Shown: positions 56,040-64,000, counted from the stretch's first letter. The stretch: DNA of 64,000 bases from Janthinobacterium sp. SUN073 (GCF_030397665.1 NZ_JAPUBT010000001.1:822681-886680); one strand, 5' to 3'. The notes: generated from the sequence alone by a model not told the origin. Made by a program: numbers and translations.

Positions 56040-56957
56040 ATGGATAAATTGCGCAGCATGGAGATTTTTGTCGCCGTCGTCGATGCGGGCAGTTTCACGG
56101 CCGCCGCCGAGGCGTTCCAGATATCGCCCGTGATGGTGGGCAAGCACATCAAATACCTGGAAGAACGGCTGGGTGCGCGGCTGCTGGCGCGCACCACGCG
56201 GCGGCAAAGCCTGACGGAAATCGGCCAGCAGTATGTGGAACAATGCCGCCAGATCCTGGCCAGCATCCATGCGGCCGAACGGGGCGCGGAAGCCATGCGC
56301 ACGGCACCGCGCGGCAAGCTGAAGATCACGGCGCCCGTGTCGTTCGGCAGCGAGTGCATCGCGCCGCTGATGGCCGACTACCTCGATGCATATCCGGAAG
56401 TGAGCCTGGAATTGAACCTGAATGACAGGACGGTGGACCTGGTGGAAGAAGGGTTCGATGCGGCCATCCGCATCGGCAAGCTGGAAGATTCCGCCATGGT
56501 GGCGCGCGTGCTGCGGCCGTATGCGATGGTGATCTGCGCCGCGCCCGCCTATCTGGCCAAGCACGGCACGCCGCGCACGCCAGCCGACCTGGCGCGCCAC
56601 GAATGTCTGGACTTCATGCAATGGACGCGCCATGTGCGCTGGCGCCTGGCCAGGAGCGGCGACGACGACGGCAGCCCCGTGCGCGAAAGCCGCTTCCGCT
56701 CGAACAATGGTCAGGCGCTACGCGTGGCGGCCCTGCACGGCTTCGGCATCGTCATGCAGGCGGAGATCCTGATGGCCGGCGATATCGCCGCCGGCAGGCT
56801 GGTGCCGCTGCTGGCCGACTACGTGCCGGCGCCGCGCCCCATGCACCTCGTGTATGCGCGCGACCGCCAGCCTACGCCGAAGCTGACGACCTTCATCGAC
56901 TTTCTGCTGGAACGCTACGGGCCGGCGGCGACACCGCCACCGGCCACGCTCACGTAA
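56040..56957 (+). CDS. LysR-family transcriptional regulator
   Basis: 305 aa. Winged helix at residues 4-62 (LRSMEIFVAVVDAGSFTAAA through SPVMVGKHIKYLEERLGARL, then LARTTRRQSLTEIG), substrate domain beyond residue 90 with LELNLNDRTVDLVEEGFDAAIRIG typical of the CrgA/YhjC group. It is 115 bp divergent from the SDR-like gene. A much longer frame upstream of the ATG is not coding. Confidence 0.92.
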   Translation: MDKLRSMEIFVAVVDAGSFTAAAEAFQISPVMVGKHIKYLEERLGARLLARTTRRQSLTEIGQQYVEQCRQILASIHAAERGAEAMRTAPRGKLKITAPVSFGSECIAPLMADYLDAYPEVSLELNLNDRTVDLVEEGFDAAIRIGKLEDSAMVARVLRPYAMVICAAPAYLAKHGTPRTPADLARHECLDFMQWTRHVRWRLARSGDDDGSPVRESRFRSNNGQALRVAALHGFGIVMQAEILMAGDIAAGRLVPLLADYVPAPRPMHLVYARDRQPTPKLTTFIDFLLERYGPAATPPPATLT

Positions 56958-56966
56958 TCGTCGTGC

Positions 56967-58445
56967 TTAGTTCACCTTCGCGGCGGGCGCCGATGCCAGC
57001 TTGGCCAGCTCGCCATCCGGCTGCCAGCCTGCGCCCAACGATCGGGCCACGGCAACGGTGGCCAGCAAGCGCTGGGTCTTGATCTGCGCGGCGGCGCGGT
57101 CCGCCGTCAGCGAACTGCGCTGGGCATCGGTGACGTCCAGATAGGTCGAGATACCGCGCTCGTAGCGCGTGCGCGCCACCAGATAGGCGCGCGCGGCGGC
57201 TGCCTGCGACAGGGCCTGGGCGTCGCCCTGCAACTGGCGCTGCTCCACGTCGGACAGCGCATCTTCCACTTCGCGCAAGGCCGTCAGCAGCTTCGTTTCG
57301 TGGTTCGCCACGGCTTCCGCATAGCGCGCCTTGGACAAATCCAGGTTGGCCTGGTTGCGGCCACCGTCGAAGATCGGCAGGGACAACGCCAGCGGACCAA
57401 AACTGAACTGGCGCGAACCGCCCTGCGCCAGGTCGCGCAGTTTTTCCGAGGCGTAGCCGAAATTGCCCGTCAATTGCAGCGACGGGTAAAACGCGCCTTC
57501 GGCCACGCCCACTTGCGCGTTCGCCGCGCGCAGGCCCGCCACGCTGGAAACCAGATCCGGGCGGTGCGCCAGCAGGCTGGCCGGCAGGCCGACGGGAATG
57601 GCGGGCGGCAGCGGCAAGCTGGAAGGCTCGGCTGCCACCGGTAATTGCAGCGCCGACGGCGGCTTGCCCGTCAGGGTGGCCAGGCTGTTTTCCAGCTGGT
57701 TGCGCTGGCGCTTGACTTCATGCAGGTCGGCCTGGGCGTTCGACAATTCGACTTTCGCGCGCGCCAGGTCCAGCTCATTCGTCAGACCCGCGTTGAAGCG
57801 CGCCTCGACCAGCTGCGCCGATTCGCGACGCGTGCCCAAGGCGCCATTCAAAATCGCCATTTCCGCATCGAGTCCGCGCAGCTGCCAGTAATTGCTGGCC
57901 ACTTGCGCCGACAGCATCAGCAGCACGCCGTCGCGGTCGGCCTGCGCCGCCAGCGCCTGCGAATCAGCCGCTTCGACCATGCGTTTTACACGCCCCAGCA
58001 GGTCGACTTCGTACGACAGCGAACCGCCCACGGAAAAATTATTCCCGCTGATGGAGCGGTTGCCCAGGGCCAGGCCCTGCGAGGTGTTGGCCGAGGTGCG
58101 CGAGTTCGAAATACCCGTGCTGACGTTCACGCTCGGGCCCTGATTGGCGCGCGCAGTGCCGCTTTGCGCCAGCGCCTGCAGCAATCGCTCGCCGGCCGCC
58201 TTCACGCCGGGATTGTCCTGCAGCGCGCTATGCTCCAGGCGGTTCAAGGTCGCATCGCCGTAGATGCTCCACCACTCTTTGGGCAGCTGCGCGGCATCCG
58301 CTGCGGCAGCACCGTGGTGGAAAACGCCGTTGTCGATACCGGCCACATTCGCCGGGGCGGTGAAATCCTGGCCCACGGTGCCGCAGGCGGACAGCGCCAC
58401 GGCAAGGGAAGCGGCCAGCGCGATTTTCGTCAATACTGTTTGCAT
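56967..58445 (-). CDS. NodT-type outer membrane efflux lipoprotein
   Basis: 492 aa. The N-terminus has a lipobox (LSAC, Cys21 region), so it is anchored in the outer membrane. Two outer membrane efflux (TolC-like) repeats follow, ending near ARSLGAGWQPDGELAKLAS. It provides the outer channel for the EmrAB-type system just upstream. Start at MQTVLTKIA gives a normal signal sequence. It starts 51 bp after emrB stop and is presumably the third gene of the operon. Confidence 0.93.
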   Translation of the reverse strand: MQTVLTKIALAASLAVALSACGTVGQDFTAPANVAGIDNGVFHHGAAAADAAQLPKEWWSIYGDATLNRLEHSALQDNPGVKAAGERLLQALAQSGTARANQGPSVNVSTGISNSRTSANTSQGLALGNRSISGNNFSVGGSLSYEVDLLGRVKRMVEAADSQALAAQADRDGVLLMLSAQVASNYWQLRGLDAEMAILNGALGTRRESAQLVEARFNAGLTNELDLARAKVELSNAQADLHEVKRQRNQLENSLATLTGKPPSALQLPVAAEPSSLPLPPAIPVGLPASLLAHRPDLVSSVAGLRAANAQVGVAEGAFYPSLQLTGNFGYASEKLRDLAQGGSRQFSFGPLALSLPIFDGGRNQANLDLSKARYAEAVANHETKLLTALREVEDALSDVEQRQLQGDAQALSQAAAARAYLVARTRYERGISTYLDVTDAQRSSLTADRAAAQIKTQRLLATVAVARSLGAGWQPDGELAKLASAPAAKVN

Positions 58446-58495
58446 GATGTGTACCTTCTTGTTCTTGAGGTGCTGCACGTGCGGCCTGTGCGCGG

Positions 58496-60094
58496 TCAAT
58501 GACCGCCGCCACCGCCACCGGGAGCTTTGAGTTTGTCGGCCAGCCACAGGGGCACGATGCAGGCCAGCAGGATGGCGCCGATCAGGAAGAAGCCATCGTT
58601 GTAGGCCATCACAAACGCTTCGCGGCGCACGATGCCGTCGATCGCCTGCAAGGCCTGGTTACCGGCCGTGACGGCGTCATAGCCCTTGGCCATGAACGAG
58701 GACGTCAGCTGGTCGATGCGCAGCTGCGTGGCGCTGGAACACGCATTGATCGCTTCGCCCAGGCGCTGCGAATGAAAATGCTCGCGGGTGCTCAGGGCCG
58801 TGGCCAGCAGGGCGATGCCGATCGAGCCGCCCAGGTTGCGCGTCATGTTGAACAGGCTCGATGCGGACGGCATGTCCTTCGGCGCAATGCCCTTCATGGC
58901 GAAGTTCGACAGGGTCAGCATGACGAAGGGCTGGCCCAGCGCGCGCACCACCTGCGACCACAGCAGCTGGTCGTAGCCGGTGGACGCGTCCATGTAGGCA
59001 TTCATCATGCACGAGCCGCCGAACAGCAAGAGGCCAAACGAGCACAGGATGCGGTTGTCCACCACCGACGACAGCTTGGCGACGAAGGGCATGATGAACA
59101 GCTGCGGCAAGCCCACCCACATGATGACTTCACCGATCTGCATCGGCGAATAGCCGGCGATCTGGCCCAGGAACAGGGGCAGCAAGAAGGCCGAACCGTA
59201 CAGGCCCATGCCCGTCACGGCCGACAGCACGGTGGCGACCAGAAAATTGCGCTGGCCGTACAGGGCCAGGTTGACGAACGGCTCGGCGCGCGTGGCACTG
59301 GTGACGACCCAGCCCAGGATGCCCGTCAGGGCCAGCGCGGCAAAGGCGATGATGAAACCCGAGTCGAACCAGTCCTTCGAATTGCCCTCTTCCAGGAAGA
59401 TGGTCAGGCAGCCCAGGCCCAGGGCCATGAAAAAGATGCCCAGCCAGTCGGCTTTCCAGAACATCGCCAGCTTCATCGGCTCCTTGTCCAGGCCATAGAT
59501 CATGCCGGCGATCAGCAGCACACCGGGCACCCAGTTGATGTAGAAGATCGAGGGCCAGCCGTACAGCTCGGAGAGATAGCCGCCCAGGGTCGGGCCCATG
59601 GCCGGCGCCAGGGTGGCCGTCAGGCCGAAGATGGCCATGCCGACGGCGCGCTTCGACGGCGGCAGCTTGAGCATCACCAGCGTGAACGCCATCGGGATCA
59701 GTGCGCCGCCCGTAAAACCCTGCAGCATGCGGAAGACGATCATGCTTTCCAGGTTCCAGGCCGCCCCGCACAGGGTGGAGAACAGCAGGAAGAAGGCGGT
59801 GGTACCTATCATGTAGGTGCGCAAGCCGAACACGCGCGCCAGCAGCGCGGTGAGCGGGATGACGATAATTTCAGCCACCAGGTAGGCCGTGGAAATCCAC
59901 GAACCCTCTTCCTGGGTGGCCGACAGCGAGCCAAGGATATCCTTGAGCGAGGAGTTGGTGATCTGAATGTCGAGCACCGCCATGAAGGCGCCCAGCATGC
60001 CGGCGGCGACCGCCAGCCAGGTGCGCCCGGAGACTTTCTCGTCAATCACGGGAAACGCTGGCGGCTTCGCCAGCGTGGTGGAGGGGCTGCTCAT
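58496..60094 (-). CDS. emrB: DHA2-type MFS drug efflux pump, EmrB/QacA family
   Basis: 532 aa inner membrane protein with 14 helices. Motif D1-type N-terminus VLDIQITNSSLKDILGSL then STAYLVAEIIVIPLTALLAR is diagnostic for EmrB. It exports drugs or aromatic compounds using proton motive force with EmrA as periplasmic adapter. It starts 6 bp after the emrA stop. The C-terminal Gly-rich tail ends in His, like many EmrB proteins. Confidence 0.95.
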   Translation of the reverse strand: MSSPSTTLAKPPAFPVIDEKVSGRTWLAVAAGMLGAFMAVLDIQITNSSLKDILGSLSATQEEGSWISTAYLVAEIIVIPLTALLARVFGLRTYMIGTTAFFLLFSTLCGAAWNLESMIVFRMLQGFTGGALIPMAFTLVMLKLPPSKRAVGMAIFGLTATLAPAMGPTLGGYLSELYGWPSIFYINWVPGVLLIAGMIYGLDKEPMKLAMFWKADWLGIFFMALGLGCLTIFLEEGNSKDWFDSGFIIAFAALALTGILGWVVTSATRAEPFVNLALYGQRNFLVATVLSAVTGMGLYGSAFLLPLFLGQIAGYSPMQIGEVIMWVGLPQLFIMPFVAKLSSVVDNRILCSFGLLLFGGSCMMNAYMDASTGYDQLLWSQVVRALGQPFVMLTLSNFAMKGIAPKDMPSASSLFNMTRNLGGSIGIALLATALSTREHFHSQRLGEAINACSSATQLRIDQLTSSFMAKGYDAVTAGNQALQAIDGIVRREAFVMAYNDGFFLIGAILLACIVPLWLADKLKAPGGGGGGH

Positions 60095-60100
60095 GGAAGC

Positions 60101-61309
60101 TTAGCGGGTGGTGGTCTGGGCTGCAGGAGCGGCAGGAGCTGCGGCGTGGCGCGCATCCTTCTCCTGATCCGCATTGGGCTGGTTCACTTCCACTTCGGCG
60201 ATCACCGACATGCCCGGCACCAGGCGACCATTCATGGCCTTGATGTCTTGCGGCTGGAAGACGATTTTCACGGGCACGCGCTGGACGATCTTGGTGAAGT
60301 TACCTGTGGCGTTATCGGCCGGCAGCAGCGCGAATTGCGCGCCAGAGGCAGGCGCGAAGCTATCCACGGTACCCACCAGTTTCTTGCCCGGCATGGCGTC
60401 GATGCTCACGTGCACGCTCTGGCCGCGGTGCAGGTCGGCCAATTGGGTTTCCTTGAAGTTGGCGGTAACCCAAACGTTATCCTGAACGATGGCCGTCAGT
60501 TGCTGGCCAGGCTGCACGCGCATGCCCGTTTCCACGTTGCGCTTGCCGATGCGGCCGGCGACAGGAGCCAGGATGCGGTTGTATTGCAGCTGCTGTTCCG
60601 CGTCTTTCAATTGCACGCGCAGCACGGCCACTTGTGCCTTGGCCACATCGCGCGCAGCTTGCGCCGCACCGATCTGCGCCTTGGCGGCGGAAGCGCTGTC
60701 GCGGCGGGCGGCCAGGTCGGCCACGGCGCTCGAGCGGGCCGCGTTGGCCCCGTCCAGTTCCGCTTTCGAGACGGCTTTCATCTGGCTCGTGTACAGCTGG
60801 CCATAACGCTCCGCATCCTGTTTCGCGCGCAGCAGTTGCGCATCGGCTTGCGCCACTTGCGCCTGGGCGGCGCTGGCTTGCGCCTGCACTTGCGCGATCT
60901 GCGCGTCCGCTTGCAACACTTGCTGCTCGGCGCTGGCGATCTGCGCGGCGATCTGCTCGGTTTTCACGCGCTGGTCGAATGGATCGAGTTCAGCGATCAC
61001 GTCGCCCTCTTTTACCATTTGATTGTCGTCGATGAAGACCTTGGTGACGACGCCGGAAATGCGTGCCGAGACAGGGTGCACGTGGCCGGACACATAGGCG
61101 TTTTCCGTTTCCACGAAATAGTGGCTGCGGTACCACATGCGCGCGCCGGCGCCCAGCGCGACGAGGACGATCAGGCCGGCGACGATTTTTACGCGGTTAT
61201 TCGGTGGTGCGGAGCTGGCGGAAGCGGCGGGCGTGGAAGGTGCGGCAGGGGCCGCGGGTGGGACGGCGCTCAGCACCTTGTGCTCTGCTTGGCCTGGCTG
61301 GTTGGACAT
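60101..61309 (-). CDS. emrA: Membrane fusion (periplasmic adapter) protein EmrA
   Basis: 402 aa. One N-terminal transmembrane segment (VKIVAGLIVLVALGAGARMW), then the beta-barrel/lipoyl half (HPVSARISGVVTKVFIDDNQ), a long Gln/Ala-rich coiled coil (residues about 140-250, QIASAEQQVLQADAQIAQ and repeats) and the beta-barrel with AGRIGKRNVETGMRVQPGQQL. It links EmrB to the outer membrane factor. I took the ATG at MSNQPGQAEHKV as start, since the frame before is promoter sequence with operator-like palindromes. Confidence 0.95.
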   Translation of the reverse strand: MSNQPGQAEHKVLSAVPPAAPAAPSTPAASASSAPPNNRVKIVAGLIVLVALGAGARMWYRSHYFVETENAYVSGHVHPVSARISGVVTKVFIDDNQMVKEGDVIAELDPFDQRVKTEQIAAQIASAEQQVLQADAQIAQVQAQASAAQAQVAQADAQLLRAKQDAERYGQLYTSQMKAVSKAELDGANAARSSAVADLAARRDSASAAKAQIGAAQAARDVAKAQVAVLRVQLKDAEQQLQYNRILAPVAGRIGKRNVETGMRVQPGQQLTAIVQDNVWVTANFKETQLADLHRGQSVHVSIDAMPGKKLVGTVDSFAPASGAQFALLPADNATGNFTKIVQRVPVKIVFQPQDIKAMNGRLVPGMSVIAEVEVNQPNADQEKDARHAAAPAAPAAQTTTR

Positions 61310-61321
61310 ACTCGCTCCGAA

Positions 61322-61343
61322 AATGAAATGATATAGGTTCATT
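61322..61343. promoter_or_regulatory. Operator-like palindrome A of the emr promoter region
   Basis: AATGAA-N10-TTCATT, placed about 10 bp upstream of the emrA ATG. Same arms and spacer as the palindrome at 61372-61393, spaced 50 bp centre to centre. Confidence 0.6.
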
Positions 61344-61371
61344 ATTGGGCAAAGAAAAACCAAAGTCAAGA

Positions 61372-61393
61372 AATGAAACGATTGCATTTCATT
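61372..61393. promoter_or_regulatory. Operator-like palindrome B of the emr promoter region
   Basis: AATGAA-N10-TTCATT; with the flanking bases the symmetry extends to 8-bp perfect arms (AAATGAAA/TTTCATTT). It lies between the two divergent starts, 60 bp before the TetR gene. Confidence 0.65.
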
Positions 61394-61453
61394 TTAATTT
61401 GCACTACAGTGTGAGCCATCACTTACCTTCCAACTTATAAAGAGACCCAGACC

Positions 61454-62170
61454 ATGTCCGATCCCGGCCTCAGCGATACCTTGCCCACCACTACAGAGTC
61501 CGACGCCACACAGGAGCTTTCCTGCTGCGGCAAGCCGGCCGGCCGCCCGCGCGCGGCCGACATGGAGGCGCGCATGGAAAACCTGCTGCACACGGCCGGC
61601 TGCCTGTTTCTGGAAAAAGGGTATGGGAAGGTGAGCCTGGAAATGATCGCCCGCGAAGCCCATGTGGCCGTGCGCACGATTTATGTGAAGTTTGGCGGCA
61701 AGGCTGGCTTGTTCAATGCCGTGGTGGAATTGCGCCGTGCCGCCTATTTTTCGACCATGCCGGCGCTGGAAACGGATATGCGGCCCCTGCCCACCATCCT
61801 GGGCGAATTCGGCCTGCTGTTCGTGCAGCTCGTTACCATGCCGGCGGCGATCCGCCTGAATCGCATGGTGGTGGCCGAAGCGGCCACGCACCCGGAACTG
61901 GCGGAAACGTTTTACAAGGTGGGACCGGGGCAGACGCGCGAGATGCTGACCAGGTTTTTCAGCCGCCCCGACATCGCGCCGCTGTTCCGCGCGGAATTGA
62001 CGCCATCGATCCTGACGCTGCACCTGCTCAATTGCCTGTTGGGAGATCAGATGTCGCGCCTGCTGTTTCCGCCGCAAGCCCAACCCGATGTGGCGCAACT
62101 ACGCACCAAAGTGGCGGTCAGCCTGGACCTGTTCCTGCGCGGCACCTTGCGCCAGCCGCTGGCGGCCTGA
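61454..62170 (+). CDS. TetR-family repressor of the efflux operon
   Basis: 238 aa. N-terminal acidic segment, then HTH from about residue 37 (ARMENLLHTAGCLFLEKGYG, with KVSLEMIAREAHVAVRTIYV) and a helical C-terminal ligand domain (AefR/YhgI-type, FYKVGPGQTREMLTRFFS). The divergent location from emrAB and the matched palindromes imply it represses both itself and emrAB, and that it is released by a pump substrate; this regulation is inferred. Four Cys at 24-26 (CC) and elsewhere are unusual for the N-terminus but of unknown relevance. Confidence 0.9.
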   Translation: MSDPGLSDTLPTTTESDATQELSCCGKPAGRPRAADMEARMENLLHTAGCLFLEKGYGKVSLEMIAREAHVAVRTIYVKFGGKAGLFNAVVELRRAAYFSTMPALETDMRPLPTILGEFGLLFVQLVTMPAAIRLNRMVVAEAATHPELAETFYKVGPGQTREMLTRFFSRPDIAPLFRAELTPSILTLHLLNCLLGDQMSRLLFPPQAQPDVAQLRTKVAVSLDLFLRGTLRQPLAA

Positions 62171-62193
62171 CGCGGAAGGGATGGCCGCGGAAG

Positions 62194-63363
62194 TCAGCCA
62201 GGGCCGCTGCCCTCTTCCTGCATCGCCGCTGCGGCACACGCATCGTTCAAGCCCAGCGCGCGCAGGAAAGGCTGAGCTGCCGACGTGGCATCCAAGCCAA
62301 GTGAAGACTCACTTCCATCATGGCGTTCCGGGCCATAACGCATCAGATCGAACGAGGTTTCAAAGCGCTGCGCCAGGAAGTAGGTGCGGAAGTAATCGAA
62401 GGCAAACGCCACCTGGCCATCGGCCAGCAACAAGAGGCCATGCGCATACAGCGGCGCCAGCCAGTCCCTTGCCGCCATGCTCCAGCCCTTCACAGCGCAA
62501 TAGTCGCTGGCAAAACGCTGCAGCTGCGCTTCGCCGAGGAACAGGGTCTGGGCTTCGAACATCACGAATGCCAGTTCGATCAGGAATTCGCGCGCATCGG
62601 CCGCCACGTCGGCGTCCTCACGCTGCTGCCCGCCCGCATGGCCCAGCAAGCCATCGAGATAAGCGTGTTCGCCTGCCAGCTGCGGCAGCAAGGTGGCAAA
62701 CACATGCTCGGCATCCATCTGCCCCGTTTCCTGGCCATTCGGCGTGTACAGCACCGACAGCGCGAAGCTCTTGCTCACGTCGTCGAACTCGCGCAACGAC
62801 ACCGTCCACTGCGTGCCTGGCGCGTCGCCATCTGCCCCGCCCGTACCGAACTCGAGCACGGAAAACGCCGCCATCTGGCCATGCGCACCATACAGGCTGC
62901 CAGGATTGCTCTTGAACAGGATGCCCAACGACTTCATCAGTGAACTGGCATCGCCCGTATGCTGGTGGCCGTGGAACACGGCGTGGATATTCTTGTAGTG
63001 CGCGCGCTGCTCGGCACTGGCGTGCTCGTCGGCGGAGAAAAAACTGAAGCCCGCATTGCCCAGCGCCGCCGCGGCGACGCCCTGCTGGCGGCTGCCCGGT
63101 ACCAGGTAGTAACGCGCACCGGGCAAGCTGGCCGCCTGCAGCAGGGGGCGCAGGAAGTATTCGTAGACATACACGGGTGTCGTGCCGGCACAGGCGTCGG
63201 GCGCCACCAGCTGGCCCGTGAAGAAAATCGCATCGATCTGCTTGCCCGCCGCCAGGATAGCGGCCACATCCTGGCACAAGGCATGCAGCATCACGGCTTG
63301 CTCTTGCTCATCAGCCCGACGCAAACGGACATCGGCGATATGAAGGGCGGTAAACTTTTTCAT
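62194..63363 (-). CDS. Degenerate calcineurin-like metallophosphoesterase with C-terminal helical domain
   Basis: 389 aa. The N-terminal 140 residues follow the metallophosphoesterase pattern (HIADVR at 8-13, IFFTGQLV at 46-53, LVPGSRQQ at 87-94, HGHQH at 131-135). The usual metal ligands H13, D51, N91 and H92 are changed to R, Q, S and R, leaving D11, H133 and H135. The distance from the third to the fourth motif is also far shorter than usual. The remaining residues contain a helical segment ending FAFDYFRTYFLAQRFE, similar to the winged-helix end of STAND NTPases, but no NTPase domain is present. Probably a relic or a non-enzymatic derivative. It converges on the TetR gene with 24 bp between. 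Confidence 0.7.
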   Translation of the reverse strand: MKKFTALHIADVRLRRADEQEQAVMLHALCQDVAAILAAGKQIDAIFFTGQLVAPDACAGTTPVYVYEYFLRPLLQAASLPGARYYLVPGSRQQGVAAAALGNAGFSFFSADEHASAEQRAHYKNIHAVFHGHQHTGDASSLMKSLGILFKSNPGSLYGAHGQMAAFSVLEFGTGGADGDAPGTQWTVSLREFDDVSKSFALSVLYTPNGQETGQMDAEHVFATLLPQLAGEHAYLDGLLGHAGGQQREDADVAADAREFLIELAFVMFEAQTLFLGEAQLQRFASDYCAVKGWSMAARDWLAPLYAHGLLLLADGQVAFAFDYFRTYFLAQRFETSFDLMRYGPERHDGSESSLGLDATSAAQPFLRALGLNDACAAAAMQEEGSGPG

Positions 63364-63380
63364 TGTTGCAAAACTTTCTT

Positions 63381-63472
63381 AGAGCCTATCCCAGTAGGGA
63401 GCGTCTTCTGCTGGTAGTTCATCAGGAGCGCGGACAAGGCAGGGGATGTATTCATCTACCGGGACAGGCTCT
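63381..63472. repeat. Inverted-repeat element (MITE- or REP-like)
   Basis: AGAGCCTATCCCAGTAG at the left matches the inverted right end CTACCGGGACAGGCTCT at 15 of 17 positions; about 58 bp lie between. The sequence in between has no ORF. Typical of short mobile or palindromic elements dispersed in this family of genomes, but I cannot confirm copy number here. Confidence 0.55.
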
Positions 63473-63670
63473 CAGTACAGCGGAACTTGACCGACCCACA
63501 CGCTGGCAACATTCCGGGAAAAATCACGCGCTGCTATTGAAGCAAAAGCAAAACATGGTGACAGACCCTCATTCTGCCACTTTTTCCATACGGCAATACT
63601 CACCAATTTTCACATCGGGCGGATTCGCCACAGCCCGTCTGCGGTTTACGCTGCCAGGATCAATAGATAT

Positions 63671-63702
63671 AAAAAAAACCCGGGAAAACGTCCCGGGTTT
63701 TT
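63671..63702. terminator. Terminator downstream of the lpd remnant
   Basis: CCCGGG-AAAACGT-CCCGGG with A- and T-runs on the flanks. It is placed about 22 bp beyond the lpd stop in the minus direction. Confidence 0.82.
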
Positions 63703-63723
63703 GTACTGAAAGTTAATTCTTTA

Positions 63724-63950
63724 TCAGCGTTTTCGCGGTGGCGGCAAGTCCGTGCACACGCCTTCGCACACTTCGGCGCGCTTTTGCCAACCTACCGATC
63801 GATTCACCCGGCGTCGGGTGCGGGTGGATGGTCTTGCCGATGTCGGTGCCGTCGCAGCCCATTTCGATGGCCAGCGCGATTTCACCGCTTCATCGTTCAC
63901 CTGTCACCCGCATGCGTGCCGACGATGGTGCTGCCGATGAGGTGTTTAAT
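63724..63950 (-). pseudogene. 3' remnant of dihydrolipoyl dehydrogenase (lpd) gene
   Basis: On the minus strand three frames together give the conserved C-terminus of Lpd: HLIGSTIVGTHAGD, then after a shift GEIALAIEMGCDGTDIGKTI, HPHPTPGESIG, and after about 10 extra bases AEVCEGVCTDLPPPRKR with stop. There is a stop codon between the first two parts. No earlier part of the gene is present; the sequence to the right is a terminator. This therefore is a frameshifted, truncated copy, not a working gene. Confidence 0.8.
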
Positions 63951-63964
63951 CGTCGTTGGATAAT

Positions 63965-63995
63965 AAAAAACCCCGCAATCGCTTGCGGGGTTTTT
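63965..63995. terminator. Terminator at the window end
   Basis: CCCCGCAA-TCGC-TTGCGGGG with an A-run on the left and T-run on the right, immediately outside the lpd fragment. It belongs to the unit to the right or left, which cannot be decided. Confidence 0.8.
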
Positions 63996-64000
63996 AGTGT

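Noticed and set aside
58499..61336. 945-codon plus-strand frame opposite emrA/emrB
   Set aside because: Antisense of two well-recognised genes; amino acid composition is biased to Gln/His/Arg without motifs.
62194..63363. Intact STAND/AVAST-type defence NTPase
   Set aside because: No Walker A or Walker B motif occurs anywhere in the 389 residues, and the phosphoesterase ligands are largely lost.
63363..63716. 117-codon plus-strand frame after the phosphoesterase-like gene
   Set aside because: Covers the inverted-repeat element and a terminator; sequence is not protein-like.
63752..63940. 62-codon plus-strand frame near the right end
   Set aside because: Antisense of the lpd remnant; contains no motif.
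1..64000. CRISPR array, prophage or integron
   Set aside because: No regularly spaced repeats, integrase, phage structural genes or attC-like arrays were seen; the only short repeats are dispersed palindromes and tRNA copies.

Overview
The window is about 64 kb of GC-rich chromosome, densely packed with housekeeping and transport genes. Gene content and protein style point to a betaproteobacterium of the Oxalobacteraceae (Janthinobacterium/Massilia/Duganella-like). Supporting features are the aat-bpt-pyrD cluster, a phasin gene, a cysTWA-cysB sulfate cluster, a livHMGF cluster and dispersed GGGGTCGGACCC palindromes. This assignment is an inference from sequence alone. I saw no prophage, integrase, CRISPR array, rRNA operon or intact insertion sequence.

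Layout. 1-5.7 kb: tail of an unidentified gene, mug-type glycosylase, a two-subunit molybdenum hydroxylase (iorAB type), then an MFS exporter divergent from an XRE/MmyB-type regulator. 5.7-6.0 kb: two identical initiator tRNA genes in tandem, each with its own terminator. 6.2-14.0 kb: Nudix hydrolase, the two bacterial N-end-rule transferases (aat, bpt), pyrD and a Tas-like reductase, with a large tricorn-like protease on the opposite strand. 14.3-18 kb: TonB-dependent receptor, a DUF2314/DUF2185 protein and a YjbR-like protein. 17.8-24.2 kb: a sulfur block on the minus strand (sbp, serine hydrolase, 1-Cys peroxiredoxin, cysT, cysW, cysA, cysB). 24.3-29.6 kb: dgkA, IclR regulator, PBP7-like endopeptidase, nitroreductase, EamA exporter, phasin. 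29.7-33.4 kb: branched-chain amino acid ABC transporter livHMGF. 33.7-36.7 kb: ispH, fkpB, radC, rpmB, rpmG. 36.7-42 kb: acyl desaturase, MscS channel, RNA m5C methyltransferase, purN, barstar-like protein. 42-46 kb: glycine-zipper protein, spermidine-synthase-like protein, GspE/PilB-like ATPase, tRNA-Lys. 46-57 kb: mostly exported proteins and peptidases (LprI-like, S9, BON, HEXXH protein, DPP III-like), an MFS carrier and an SDR/LysR divergent pair. 57-62 kb: a tripartite drug efflux operon (emrA, emrB, NodT-type outer membrane factor) divergent from its TetR-type repressor. 62-64 kb: an eroded metallophosphoesterase-like protein, an inverted-repeat element and the frameshifted 3' remnant of a dihydrolipoyl dehydrogenase gene.

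How parts fit together. The sulfur block combines uptake, its CysB-type regulator and a peroxiredoxin of the sulfate-starvation class. The efflux block is a self-contained regulated exporter with two matched operator-like palindromes. The phasin promoter is bracketed by two near-identical 15-bp sites suggestive of PhaR control. I found no clear new multi-gene system. The strongest leads are the degenerate metallophosphoesterase protein, the barstar-like orphan without its key acidic residue, the lpd relic, and several well-formed operator palindromes.
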